This document shows positions 1-8,703 of a stretch of DNA of 39,196 nucleotides, piece after piece. How positions within the stretch are numbered: position 1 is the stretch's first letter; every line of letters begins with the position of its first letter. The translations under genes were made by a program, and so were the position numbers. This DNA comes from Pseudomonadota bacterium. Its GTDB lineage: Bacteria; Pseudomonadota; Gammaproteobacteria; Thiotrichales; Thiotrichaceae. The notes below the pieces were generated by a model. It saw only the letters and a list, made by a program, of their open reading frames with translations. It did no database searches and was not told where the DNA came from. The DNA is taken from the NCBI GenBank assembly GCA_002747435.1, contig PDPH01000021.1:1-39196 (forward strand). The letters run 5' to 3'.

Positions 1-393
1 CTTTCACTTTCGTCGGTAAAAGATGCTCATGTGGTTGCCACAACCCCTTTTTTCAAGGCTGCTCAGATAGTTAACTGCTTAAGTTGGCGCGTATGGGGTT
101 ATTACACCAGTGTATTTTATTCTTACTTTGCCTCTCTTGGTTTAAGCATCACTTTGGAAGATGTGACCAATCTAGGACGTATAGACATGACACTACACTT
201 TAATCAGCAAGTATATATCTTTGAGTTTAAAGTGATTGAAATCGCTCCAGAGGGCTATACTTTGCAACAAATTAAAGATAAAGGCTATGCAGATAAATAT
301 AAAAACAAGGGTGAACCGATTTATTTAATTGGCGTGGAATTTAGCAAAGCACAACGCAATGTGCTTGCTTTTGAAGTGGAGCGTCTAGTTTAG
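1..393 (+). CDS. PD-(D/E)XK nuclease-domain protein, C-terminal part (5' end outside window)
   Basis: The reading frame is open back to base 1, so this is the 3' end of a longer gene; the GTG at 31 is not a convincing start. The residues resemble the C-terminal nuclease-like domain (PDDEXK_9/DUF1703 type) that usually follows an AAA-ATPase domain. A GRIDM segment supplies the acidic residue and FEFKV supplies the E-x-K of the PD-(D/E)XK fold. The tail KGYADKYKNKGEPIYLIGVEF is the typical family ending. The family is widespread, often multicopy, and its function is poorly known. The gene converges on the MATE gene, with stop codons only about 14 bases apart. The ATPase half cannot be seen here. 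Confidence 0.8.
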   Translation, partial: LSLSSVKDAHVVATTPFFKAAQIVNCLSWRVWGYYTSVFYSYFASLGLSITLEDVTNLGRIDMTLHFNQQVYIFEFKVIEIAPEGYTLQQIKDKGYADKYKNKGEPIYLIGVEFSKAQRNVLAFEVERLV

Positions 394-406
394 GTAGCCT
401 AAGCAC

Positions 407-1771
407 CTAAAAAACCAGCCTCCTAAAAACCACCCATAGGCGTATTCCCAGTAAGACACTTCCTGAACTCAAACCGAAAATCAGTCCAATCCACAAACCA
501 CGTGCCCCATAGCCCAATACATGCGCGAGTACATACCCCACACAAAAACCCAAGATCCAATAAGAAAAGCCATTAATCAACATAGGTACACGAGTATCAT
601 GCAAACCGCGTAAAGCAGCATTAAACGTCACTTGTGTTGTGTCAGACAATTGAAAAATCGCAGCAAATACAACAAGGCTGTTGGCTAATGCAATAACCGT
701 CGTATCGTCTGTAAACACACCCACCCATGTCGATTTAAATACAATCAAAAGAGTGGCATTTACACAGGCCATGGTGATAGCAATCAGTAAACTGGCCTGC
801 AAACGCTGACGTATAGCAGCGTGATCCTGTTGCCCATAAGCTCTGCCCATCCGCGCCGCAACAACAAACGACAAGCCCAGCGGTAGCATAAAACAGTAAG
901 TAGCTAGTTGTAGTGCAATCGCATTCGCGGCAGCCTCTGTTGTGCCTAATACCCCCATTTGTATCGAAACGGCTGAAAACAAACCGGCTTCAAACAATAT
1001 ACTCAAAGCAATAGGAATTGATAAAGCCAGCATGGCTTTAATTAATTTCCACCGTGGCCACTCCCAATGAGCCAATAACTGATAATGATGGTAACGCTGT
1101 CCCAACAGCAATATAAAAGCCACAATTGCCATGAGCACTAGCGACGTAACACTCCCCCAAGCAATGCCAACCAAGCCAAGACGTGGCAAACCCCAATAGC
1201 CCAAGCCCAGTAATACACTCACACTGACATTGACGATCAAACCAATCAATGTTATTAGTAAAACAGGATGAGTATTTTCCGAAGCTTCCAAAAAATTACG
1301 TGCCACAACCAACATCGCACTAGGTAATAAAGTCCAAGCCATAATGCCCAGATACGTTTGCGCCGGCACGACCAAGGCTTCATCAATGCCCAATACTGCC
1401 AATTGTTTGGAGAGAAACAGCAGCAATATCACCCCCAAACTATGCACGATGAAAGCTAACCACAAACCCTGACGTAAATAATGCCCCAACAGCCCAAGCT
1501 GATTTGAACCCAGCAAGCGCGCTGTCATAGGTGCAAGCGCATTGGATAAACCCATACACCCCAGCATCACAATGATCCACACCGCCGAGCCTACCCCCAC
1601 AGCACCTAAAGCCGTTGAACCCAAATGACCCGCAATCAGGGTATCCACCAGCCCGGCACTCACTTGGAATAATTGCGCCATAATCAATGGCAGAGCCAAC
1701 CACAATGTACGGCGAATATCCGCCCCTAGCGATACCGTAGCATTGGTAGCACTAACAACTGTTTCAGACAT
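407..1771 (-). CDS. norM: MATE family multidrug efflux transporter (NorM-like)
   Basis: A 454-residue, strongly hydrophobic protein with the length and about 12 membrane segments of MATE exporters, which expel cationic drugs in exchange for Na+ or H+ across the inner membrane. Early residues include LPLIMAQLFQVSAGLVDTLI followed by AGHLGSTALGAVGVGSA, which match the NorM-type first helices. A second, similar half begins around residue 240 (ALSIPIALSILFEAGLFSAV), reflecting the internal duplication of the family. The ATG at 1771 fits the family N-terminus. It is a single gene, convergent with the partial nuclease gene on its left and separated by about 96 bases from the antiporter operon on its right. 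The substrate cannot be inferred. Confidence 0.9.
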   Translation of the reverse strand: MSETVVSATNATVSLGADIRRTLWLALPLIMAQLFQVSAGLVDTLIAGHLGSTALGAVGVGSAVWIIVMLGCMGLSNALAPMTARLLGSNQLGLLGHYLRQGLWLAFIVHSLGVILLLFLSKQLAVLGIDEALVVPAQTYLGIMAWTLLPSAMLVVARNFLEASENTHPVLLITLIGLIVNVSVSVLLGLGYWGLPRLGLVGIAWGSVTSLVLMAIVAFILLLGQRYHHYQLLAHWEWPRWKLIKAMLALSIPIALSILFEAGLFSAVSIQMGVLGTTEAAANAIALQLATYCFMLPLGLSFVVAARMGRAYGQQDHAAIRQRLQASLLIAITMACVNATLLIVFKSTWVGVFTDDTTVIALANSLVVFAAIFQLSDTTQVTFNAALRGLHDTRVPMLINGFSYWILGFCVGYVLAHVLGYGARGLWIGLIFGLSSGSVLLGIRLWVVFRRLVF

Positions 1772-1867
1772 ACGATAACCTTGAAATGGATTCAGCGACA
1801 GTCAGCCTATTGAACTACCATCCAATGAAAGGGCTACATCACCAAAACAATAAAGATTCAGCTTGAT

Positions 1868-2224
1868 TCAAAGCTTGTCTTCACCATAACGCTCGTCATA
1901 ATGTACCGGATTGCGGGTACGATCATGCTGTTTCAGCTTCAAATGCAAAGCGGCCTTTGCCATCATGTGGGCTGACACAGGCGCTGTGATAAACAAGAAA
2001 ACAGTGACCAGCACCTCATGTACCCCAGGTGTGTCGGTCAACAGTGTAAAATACAAGGCTGATGCCAATAAAATCGCCCCTATTCCCAAGGTGGAAGCTT
2101 TGGTGGGTCCATGTAAACGCATAAAAAAATCGGGTAATTTCACTAATGCCAATGAACCCAAGAAGGTAAATACAGCCCCCAATAACACTAAAAAAGCAAC
2201 CATGAATTCAATAAAGCCAGGCAT
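1868..2224 (-). CDS. phaG: Mrp/Pha cation:proton antiporter subunit G
   Basis: Last gene of the antiporter operon. The 118-residue product starts MPGFIEFMVAFLVLLGAVFT and contains the LPDFFMRLHGPTKASTLG segment that identifies MnhG/PhaG/MrpG, followed by two more hydrophobic helices and a charged C-terminus. I chose the ATG at 2224 because GGAG lies 7 bases upstream and the residues before it do not resemble the family; an upstream in-frame extension is therefore unlikely to be translated. Subunit G is needed for assembly and activity of the membrane complex. It follows phaF after a gap of only 4 bases. Confidence 0.92.
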   Translation of the reverse strand: MPGFIEFMVAFLVLLGAVFTFLGSLALVKLPDFFMRLHGPTKASTLGIGAILLASALYFTLLTDTPGVHEVLVTVFLFITAPVSAHMMAKAALHLKLKQHDRTRNPVHYDERYGEDKL

Positions 2225-2228
2225 ATTG

Positions 2229-2498
2229 CTACTCCATAATATCGCCGCGCAGCAAGTATTTGCTGAGTGCCAAAGTCCCCACAAAACCCATGACTGCAAT
2301 TAACAAGGCAGCCTCAAAATAAAGTGGACTGCCCATTAAAACGCCATACAAAATAATCATTCCCACCGAATTTATATACAGTGTATCCAGCGCCAGAATG
2401 CGATCCGGTACAGCCGGCCCAATCAATAACCTGATCAGACTCAAAGCCGAAGCCAAACTTACCAAGGTAAAAGCAATTTTCAATACAATTTCTAGCAT
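2229..2498 (-). CDS. phaF: Mrp/Pha cation:proton antiporter subunit F
   Basis: An 89-residue protein with three hydrophobic segments. The central GPAVPDRILALDTLYINSVG segment is the MrpF/MnhF/PhaF signature and contains the conserved Asp-Arg pair. The length matches the family. Its start codon lies inside the last codons of phaE (7-base overlap), so it is probably translationally coupled. It is a small structural and functional subunit of the inner-membrane Mrp complex. Confidence 0.93.
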   Translation of the reverse strand: MLEIVLKIAFTLVSLASALSLIRLLIGPAVPDRILALDTLYINSVGMIILYGVLMGSPLYFEAALLIAVMGFVGTLALSKYLLRGDIME

Positions 2499-3019
2499 GG
2501 CTTCAAAATCTCCAGCAGACGTTTTTCATAACGCTCATGTATTTCTTTCAAGGCCGCTTGGGGGTCATCGACATGCAGTGAATGAATCAATAAGACCTTA
2601 CGATCCATAGCTAAATCACAAGACACCGTTCCAGGTGTCAACGAAATAGTAGAAGCCAACACACTAATCGCCAAAGGCGACTCCAAAGCCAGCTCCAACT
2701 CCATAAAAGCGGGCTGCAAATGACGGTTACTGCCAAGAACCCAACGCGCCACCTGCATATTGGCACTAATAATGTCGTAGATCACAATACCGATAAACTG
2801 CAAAGCTAGGAAAGGCTTTTGAATACACACACGCTCTGGCCAAAAAGCCGAGCTCAGAAAAGGGATCAAGAAAGCAATAAACGCCCCTAGCAGCATGTGC
2901 CCGAGTGCAAGGGTATTATTCAATAACAACCACATCAGCCACAAAACCACAGTCAAAATAGGGTGAGGTAAAAAGCGGTATTGGTTCTTTTTAGAAGCGA
3001 GCGATGTCACAATACTCAT
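2492..3019 (-). CDS. phaE: Mrp/Pha cation:proton antiporter subunit E
   Basis: A 175-residue protein with N-terminal membrane helices (around residues 20-60) and a soluble C-terminal half. That half holds the family motif region SVLASTISLTPGTVSCDL and a short HSLHVDDPQAALKEI stretch, as in MnhE/PhaE. The start overlaps the phaD stop by four bases (ATGA arrangement). It takes part in the hetero-oligomeric antiporter complex of the inner membrane. Confidence 0.93.
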   Translation of the reverse strand: MSIVTSLASKKNQYRFLPHPILTVVLWLMWLLLNNTLALGHMLLGAFIAFLIPFLSSAFWPERVCIQKPFLALQFIGIVIYDIISANMQVARWVLGSNRHLQPAFMELELALESPLAISVLASTISLTPGTVSCDLAMDRKVLLIHSLHVDDPQAALKEIHERYEKRLLEILKPC

Positions 3020-4548
3020 TTCAAACCTCCCGGCTGATTGACCAAAACTGCATTGACATAGTGAGGAATATCTCGCAGTTGCTCACTGATTTGTACAGTG
3101 AGATCGGATAAAGGGCCTGCGCCGATTACAATCAGAGGGCTACAGAGCAATAAAACCAAAGCTAGCAAACTCGCTTGCATCTCGGGCTTAGGCAAACTGA
3201 ATAAAGGCAGTGGTGATTGTCCTTTCGGTAAGGGACGGTAAAACAATAAAGTCCCTGTGCGTGTCAGTGCAATCATAGCAAACAGACTTGCCAGCAAAAC
3301 GCTACACAAGACCCACCAGAACCAAGCATGCTCGGGTGCTGCACTCAGAATCATGACTTTACCAAAGAAACCCGACAAGGGTGGCAGACCTACCATACCA
3401 ACCGCTACACCCATAAATAGCATACCTAACCATGCTCCTCCCTGCATTAAAGGCGAGGGTACAAAATGATCTTCATTAACCCGCTTTTGCACAATTAAGT
3501 CAGCAATAAGAAAGAAAGCAGCCGTCAATAAGGTAGAATGAACCAAATAATACAAAGCACCACTCAGCGCATTAACATTATTCAGTCCTACTGCAATCAG
3601 CAAGGTAGCCACCGAAGTCACTACCAAATAAGCCACCTGATCACGCAAGCGGCGCGCAGCCAATACACCCAATGATCCCAAGACCAGCGTAATTAAACCC
3701 GCCGCCAGCACCCAAGGCAAATAGTAGTAAGCCAAAGCACCAGCCGACTCGCCAAACAGGGTACCATGCACCCGAATAATCGAATAAATACCAACCTTGG
3801 TCATAATGGCAAACAAGGCCGCGACGGGAGCCGAGGTATTCGCATAAGTAGCGGGTAACCATAAATACAGCGGGAACATGGCTGCTTTCAGTCCAAATAC
3901 AATGAGCAACAGTAAACCCGCCGACATGACCAAGCCCACCCGCTCACCGGGTATTTGTGCAATACGCTGCGCCATATCCGCCATATTCAAACTGCCAACA
4001 GCGCCATACAGCGCACCGACTGCAAACAGGAATAGTACCGAGCCAATCAGATTCATACTGACATAATGCAAACCTGCCAAAACACGTGGCCGTCCCACGC
4101 CATGTAGCATCAAACCATAAGAAGCCAGCAATAAGACTTCAAAAAACACAAATAGATTGAAAACATCGCCGGTCAGGAAAGCGCCATTCAGACCAAACAA
4201 CTGCAACTGGAACAAAACATGAAAATGCTGCCCTTGTCCATCCACCCGCATAATGATGCTATACAATAAACTAATCACTGCCAGAATAGCAGTTAACAAC
4301 ACCATTAAGCCGGATAATTTATCCAGTACCAAGACAATACCAAAGGGTGCAGTCCAATTACCAGCGTAGTAAACATGCTGCTCACCAACTAATGACAAGC
4401 GAAATACGCTTAGTGCAAACACTAAAGCACACAATACTAGGAAAACACCAATACGCCGCTGCCACTCAATCCCTTTAGGACGCGCAAATAACTGGATAAA
4501 ACCGCCTAGCAAAGGCAATAAAACTGGAAAAATCACCCAATGTGTCAT
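3016..4548 (-). CDS. phaD: Mrp/Pha cation:proton antiporter subunit D
   Basis: A 510-residue polytopic membrane protein of the proton-translocating NADH dehydrogenase ND2/ND4/ND5-like superfamily. Key segments include LFVFFEVLLLASYGLMLHG, the FGLKAAMFPLYLWLPATYAN segment containing the conserved lysine of antiporter-like subunits, and an HSTLLTAAFFL segment carrying a membrane histidine. MrpD with MrpA is thought to form the ion and proton pathway. It overlaps phaC and phaE by four bases on either side, consistent with strict co-translation. Length agrees with the family. Confidence 0.95.
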   Translation of the reverse strand: MTHWVIFPVLLPLLGGFIQLFARPKGIEWQRRIGVFLVLCALVFALSVFRLSLVGEQHVYYAGNWTAPFGIVLVLDKLSGLMVLLTAILAVISLLYSIIMRVDGQGQHFHVLFQLQLFGLNGAFLTGDVFNLFVFFEVLLLASYGLMLHGVGRPRVLAGLHYVSMNLIGSVLFLFAVGALYGAVGSLNMADMAQRIAQIPGERVGLVMSAGLLLLIVFGLKAAMFPLYLWLPATYANTSAPVAALFAIMTKVGIYSIIRVHGTLFGESAGALAYYYLPWVLAAGLITLVLGSLGVLAARRLRDQVAYLVVTSVATLLIAVGLNNVNALSGALYYLVHSTLLTAAFFLIADLIVQKRVNEDHFVPSPLMQGGAWLGMLFMGVAVGMVGLPPLSGFFGKVMILSAAPEHAWFWWVLCSVLLASLFAMIALTRTGTLLFYRPLPKGQSPLPLFSLPKPEMQASLLALVLLLCSPLIVIGAGPLSDLTVQISEQLRDIPHYVNAVLVNQPGGLK

Positions 4549-4943
4549 TCCTTAGCCTCCCCGTGAATAACGGTCTTATCCAGATTTTTATTGTCTTTAT
4601 CGGCAGTCAGGGAAACCACACCTTGACCGTCCACATGGTCATTCCCCAACACATCACGCGCTCTCAAAGCTAGTACAATGACAAAAGCCGTCATACCAAA
4701 AGCAATGACAATGGCGGTTAATACCAATGCTTGTGGCAAGGGATCAGTGTAAGCACGTGCATTGACTGTATCAATCACCGCAGGTTCACCCATAGCCAAG
4801 CCGCCCATAGAGAACAAGAACACATTGACGGCATAAGACAAAAAGGTTAAGCCGACTACCAAGGGAAACGTGCTAGGGCGCAAAATCAAATACACACCGC
4901 AAGACACCATCACACCAATACTTAAAGCGATTAGTAACTCCAT
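4545..4943 (-). CDS. phaC: Mrp/Pha cation:proton antiporter subunit C
   Basis: A 132-residue NuoK-like subunit. Three membrane segments are visible: residues about 1-22, 28-48 with FPLVVGLTFLSYAVNVFLFS, and about 73-95. The segment DPLPQALVLTAIVIAFGMTA is the MnhC/MrpC signature. The C-terminal 35 residues are charged and hydrophilic. It begins 11 bases after phaAB and overlaps phaD by four bases. In the complex it packs between the large antiporter-like subunits. The symbol here is the antiporter phaC, not polyhydroxyalkanoate synthase. Confidence 0.94.
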   Translation of the reverse strand: MELLIALSIGVMVSCGVYLILRPSTFPLVVGLTFLSYAVNVFLFSMGGLAMGEPAVIDTVNARAYTDPLPQALVLTAIVIAFGMTAFVIVLALRARDVLGNDHVDGQGVVSLTADKDNKNLDKTVIHGEAKE

Positions 4944-4954
4944 GCTCCCCTCCT

Positions 4955-7777
4955 TTAGTGCACTTCAGTGTGTTCAGTTTTGATGTAATTCATCTTGCCC
5001 ATTTCCACCAGAATCATCACGGTGGCACCGACCACAACCAGAAAAACACCTAAATCAAACGCAATAGCACTGGCAATTTCAAACTCGCCTAGCAGCGGCC
5101 AATGGACATGGGTAAAAGCAGAAGTCAGGAAGGGATAACCCAAACCCATCGCCACCAAGCCCGTTCCCATAGCAAACAGCAAACCCGTTGCAATGACACG
5201 GTGCATACTAAATGGCAGACGATCAGCCGTCCAGACAATACCATTCGCTAGGTTTTGCAGAATAATAGCCAATGCTGCAATCAAACCGGCAATAAAGCCA
5301 CCACCTGGCAAATTATGCCCACGCAAGAAAATAAAGATAGCGATTAGCAACATTAGCGGAAACATAACCCGCGCCTGTACTTGCAAAATCATAGGGTGAC
5401 TATCCCTATTCCAAGGCAGACGATCCTCATTGCGCTTAGGTGCATACAGATTAATATTTTGCAGCAAGGCAAAAATACTCAGGCCAGCCAGCGCCAATAC
5501 TACAATTTCCCCCAAAGTATCAAAACCACGAAAATCGACCAGAATGACATTCACCACATTCTTGCCGCCCCCACCAAGAACACTATTGGCTAGGAAATAA
5601 TCCGAAATCGATAAGGTATCGCGCGTCAGCACTGCCAGTGTCAAGACGGCTGCTGAAAAGCCAACACCCACCGCCCAAACCAAATCCTTGATATGGCGTC
5701 GCTTTGAATTCAGCACTTCGGTGTACTGTGGCAAGAAATACAGTGCCAACATTAATAAAGCCACTGTCACAATCTCTACAGATAACTGCGTCAGAGCCAG
5801 ATCAGGCGCGGAAAATTTAGCGAAGCCCAAAGAAATCACCAAACCAACGACACCTAGCATGACCAGCGAAATTAAGCGATAACGATGTGTCAATACCGTC
5901 ACCAAACTACTCATGATTAAACCGCCAATCGCAATCAAAGTCACCAAATCGACTGACATTAATGTTTTTTCGCCAAATAAGGGAGCACTGGTCAACATAA
6001 AACCGCTAATACCTGCTAGCAAGCTCGCCCCCATGAGCCAATAAATCATATTGCGCAACTGCCCACGATCAAAACGTTGTGTAATCGTTAGCGCTATATC
6101 AATCAGCCATCTAATCATGGCGTTATAAGGCTTACGGGCATCTATTGGCTCAATATTACGCTCATACCAGGCAAACCAATTTTTACGCTTAATCGTAAAA
6201 TACAACCAAGCTCCACCTACCAGAGCCAGTAAACTCATCATTAAGGGTAAATTTAAGCCATGCCAAATAGCCAAACTGTATGAAGGCGGTGCTGCCTGTA
6301 AAGTAGCTGCTACGGCAGTTAACAATAAAGGTCCCACAATCCAAGCAGGCACAATGCCTATCGCCAGACACAAGACCACTAAAATATCGACTGGGATTTT
6401 CATATAACGAGGAGGGCTGTGCGTATCATGCGGCAAATCCATTGGCTCACCATCGAAAAACACATCATGTACTAAGCGCAATGAATAAGTGACAGAAAAT
6501 AGCGCACCCACAGTCGCTAATAAGGGTACCAGCCAAGCCCAGCCATACGCCTTGGATAAAATTACAGCCTGACCAAAAAACATTTCCTTACTCAGGAAGC
6601 CATTCATCAAGGGCACACCAGCCATCGCAGCAGAAGCAACCACCGCCAATACAGTCACATGCGGCATGTATTTATACATACCACTCAACTTGCGCATATC
6701 GCGTGTACCTGCTTCGTGATCGACAATACCCGCCACCATAAATAAGGAAGCCTTAAACGTAGCGTGATTAATTACATGAAAAATAGCAGCTACCGCAGCC
6801 AGTGGTGTTCCCAAACCCAGCGTAAAGGTAATCAGCCCCAAATGACTTACGGTGGAATAAGCCAACAAAGCTTTTAAATCATGTTTAAAAATGGCATTAA
6901 ATGCCCCCAACAACATCGTCAGCATGCCTGCTGTACCAACTACCCAAAACCACTCTGAGGTTCCAGCAAACACAGGGAAAAGGCGTGCTAATAAAAAAAT
7001 GCCAGCTTTAACCATCGTTGCAGAATGCAAATAGGCAGATACCGGCGTCGGGGCGGCCATTGCGTGCGGCAACCAAAAATGGAAGGGAAATTGCGCAGAC
7101 TTGCTTAAAGCACCTAACAAAATCAAGGTCAAAGCGGGTAAATACCAAGGGCTTTGCCGAATGATCTCCGCAGAGGCTAATATATCGGTCAAATTATAGC
7201 TACCGACAATATGCCCCAATACAATCACGCCACCGAGTAAACATAAGCCCCCCATACCCGTAATGACCAAAGCCATACGCGCGCCTTGTCGAGCCTCTTG
7301 CCAGTTTTGCCAATAACTAATTAGCAAGAAAGAGCTTAGTGAGGTCAACTCCCAGAAGATAACCATCTGTAGCATGCTTTCCGACAACACTACACCCAGC
7401 ATAGACCCCATGAACAGCATCATGTAAGCAAAGAAACGTCCCATGGAATCTTTTTTGGATAAATAATACCGTGCGTAAAGAATAATCAGCAGCCCAATCA
7501 GCAAGATCAGCAAAGCAAATAGCAAAGACAAACCATCCAGACGAAACGCAAACTGCAAACCTAGCAATGGTATCCAATCCCACGCCTGTATTTGTGTTTG
7601 CCCTGCAAAAGGCATTTGCACAGACAGGGACAATGCTAAAAGTGATGCCAGTGTCACCCCGCCTGCTGCCCAAGCAGACGAAGCCGCAGATCGCAAAGGA
7701 GCAGCCCATAAAACCAGCAAGGCACCCAAAAAAGGTAACAAGACGACAATAGGCAAGTTGCTAGCTGTAATATCCAT
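4955..7777 (-). CDS. phaAB: Mrp/Pha cation:proton antiporter, fused subunits A and B
   Basis: First gene of the operon. At 940 residues it is a fusion of MrpA (NuoL-like, about residues 1-780) and an MrpB-like C-terminal domain whose signature includes FLRGHNLPGGGFIAGLIAA. The NuoL-like core shows FFAYMMLFMGSMLGVVLSES, the FWELTSLSSFLLISYW segment with the conserved glutamate, and SAQFPFHFWLPHAMAAPTPV with the lysine/histidine region. The A/B fusion defines the group 2 (six-gene) Mrp systems found in Pseudomonas, Vibrio and rhizobia. These exchange Na+ or K+ for H+ and serve pH and cation homeostasis. The start has a short AGG upstream. Which cation is carried cannot be read from the sequence. 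Confidence 0.95.
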   Translation of the reverse strand: MDITASNLPIVVLLPFLGALLVLWAAPLRSAASSAWAAGGVTLASLLALSLSVQMPFAGQTQIQAWDWIPLLGLQFAFRLDGLSLLFALLILLIGLLIILYARYYLSKKDSMGRFFAYMMLFMGSMLGVVLSESMLQMVIFWELTSLSSFLLISYWQNWQEARQGARMALVITGMGGLCLLGGVIVLGHIVGSYNLTDILASAEIIRQSPWYLPALTLILLGALSKSAQFPFHFWLPHAMAAPTPVSAYLHSATMVKAGIFLLARLFPVFAGTSEWFWVVGTAGMLTMLLGAFNAIFKHDLKALLAYSTVSHLGLITFTLGLGTPLAAVAAIFHVINHATFKASLFMVAGIVDHEAGTRDMRKLSGMYKYMPHVTVLAVVASAAMAGVPLMNGFLSKEMFFGQAVILSKAYGWAWLVPLLATVGALFSVTYSLRLVHDVFFDGEPMDLPHDTHSPPRYMKIPVDILVVLCLAIGIVPAWIVGPLLLTAVAATLQAAPPSYSLAIWHGLNLPLMMSLLALVGGAWLYFTIKRKNWFAWYERNIEPIDARKPYNAMIRWLIDIALTITQRFDRGQLRNMIYWLMGASLLAGISGFMLTSAPLFGEKTLMSVDLVTLIAIGGLIMSSLVTVLTHRYRLISLVMLGVVGLVISLGFAKFSAPDLALTQLSVEIVTVALLMLALYFLPQYTEVLNSKRRHIKDLVWAVGVGFSAAVLTLAVLTRDTLSISDYFLANSVLGGGGKNVVNVILVDFRGFDTLGEIVVLALAGLSIFALLQNINLYAPKRNEDRLPWNRDSHPMILQVQARVMFPLMLLIAIFIFLRGHNLPGGGFIAGLIAALAIILQNLANGIVWTADRLPFSMHRVIATGLLFAMGTGLVAMGLGYPFLTSAFTHVHWPLLGEFEIASAIAFDLGVFLVVVGATVMILVEMGKMNYIKTEHTEVH

Positions 7778-8049
7778 AACACCTGTCTATCTAAAAAACA
7801 AAAGTAAAGAACAAGAAAAACTGCTAGAAGATTATAGCCTGACCTTGAACCACAGTAATAGCATTGCTTTCCTCCCTTCATCAAACTAATAAGCAAACCT
7901 ATAGTTGTACCAGCCTAGCCAGCACAATCCAAACGGTATTAGCATAAAAACGCACACAAGCTTGATTTGAGTCATGGTTTGGCAGTCGTAATTACCACTC
8001 GCTCACTCTATTATCTTAAAGAGACAAACCAAAGAAGGGAGGTTAAGTT

Positions 8050-8592
8050 ATGCAAAAAATCATGGAACAACTGCACCAAGACCACGTCAATTTGGCACGT
8101 CTGCTCAATTTGCTCAAACAACAATTGGCTATACTGGAATCGGGTGAGGAGGCTGATCTTTTTCTAATAATAGACATTGCAGACTACATCCGTCGCTATA
8201 GTGATCAAGTGCATCATCCACGCGAAGATCAAGTATACCGTGTGTTTAGTCAGTGCAACCCTGAAGCAACAGCAATGGTGGCACAATTACTGGAAGAGCA
8301 CGAAATTCTGCCTGGCATCACCCAAACCTTCCACGACATGCTAAGCAGTGTGATCAATGCTGAAACGATAGTCAGTCGCCAAGAGTTACAGGATAAAATT
8401 AGCCATTTTATTGACATTCAGACAGCGCATATGGATCGTGAAGAAAATACGGTATTTCCACTGATTCATAAAACTTTGCAAGCCAGCGACTGGCAACAAC
8501 TCAGTGACTTAACGCAAGATATGGAAGATCCGCTGTTTGGCAGACGGGTATTGGATCGCTATCAAAACCTTTACGAACAATTAGCCGCCTGA
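8050..8592 (+). CDS. Hemerythrin HHE-domain protein
   Basis: A 180-residue soluble protein. Putative di-iron ligands occur in the order expected for a hemerythrin four-helix bundle: H12 in LHQDH, H56 and E59 in HHPRED, H84 in EEHE, and H127 with E131 in AHMDREE. The C-terminal part about 150-180 is outside the core. The strong GGGAGG ribosome site ends 8 bases before the ATG at 8050. Such proteins bind O2 or NO, or act in iron and oxidative-stress handling; the specific role is unknown. It is divergent from the antiporter operon, leaving a 272-base region in which I could not identify a convincing promoter, and it precedes asd. Confidence 0.88.
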   Translation: MQKIMEQLHQDHVNLARLLNLLKQQLAILESGEEADLFLIIDIADYIRRYSDQVHHPREDQVYRVFSQCNPEATAMVAQLLEEHEILPGITQTFHDMLSSVINAETIVSRQELQDKISHFIDIQTAHMDREENTVFPLIHKTLQASDWQQLSDLTQDMEDPLFGRRVLDRYQNLYEQLAA

Positions 8593-8703
8593 TCTTTTTC
8601 ACAAAGTGCTGACAAGCAGATGAAGCACTTCCAGAGCAATGTTACAATCACCTCCCCCCGGGGTTTCCGGGTCACGCACCTTTGATTCACGGAGTTTTTA
8701 GCA

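Noticed and set aside
389..411. TTTAGGT/ACCTAAA hairpin at the convergent stops of the nuclease and MATE genes
   Set aside because: It overlaps both stop codons, is only 7 bp, AT-rich, and has no T run; not a confident terminator.
1911..2303. 130-codon plus-strand frame over phaG/phaF
   Set aside because: Antisense shadow of two well-supported antiporter genes.
8604..8630. Inverted repeat AAGTGCT/AGCACTT after the hemerythrin gene
   Set aside because: A 7-bp AT-containing stem with a 13-base loop and no T run is too weak to call a terminator.
8657..8671. Small GC-rich hairpin in the asd leader
   Set aside because: Only 5 bp of stem; no fit to a lysine riboswitch or attenuator.
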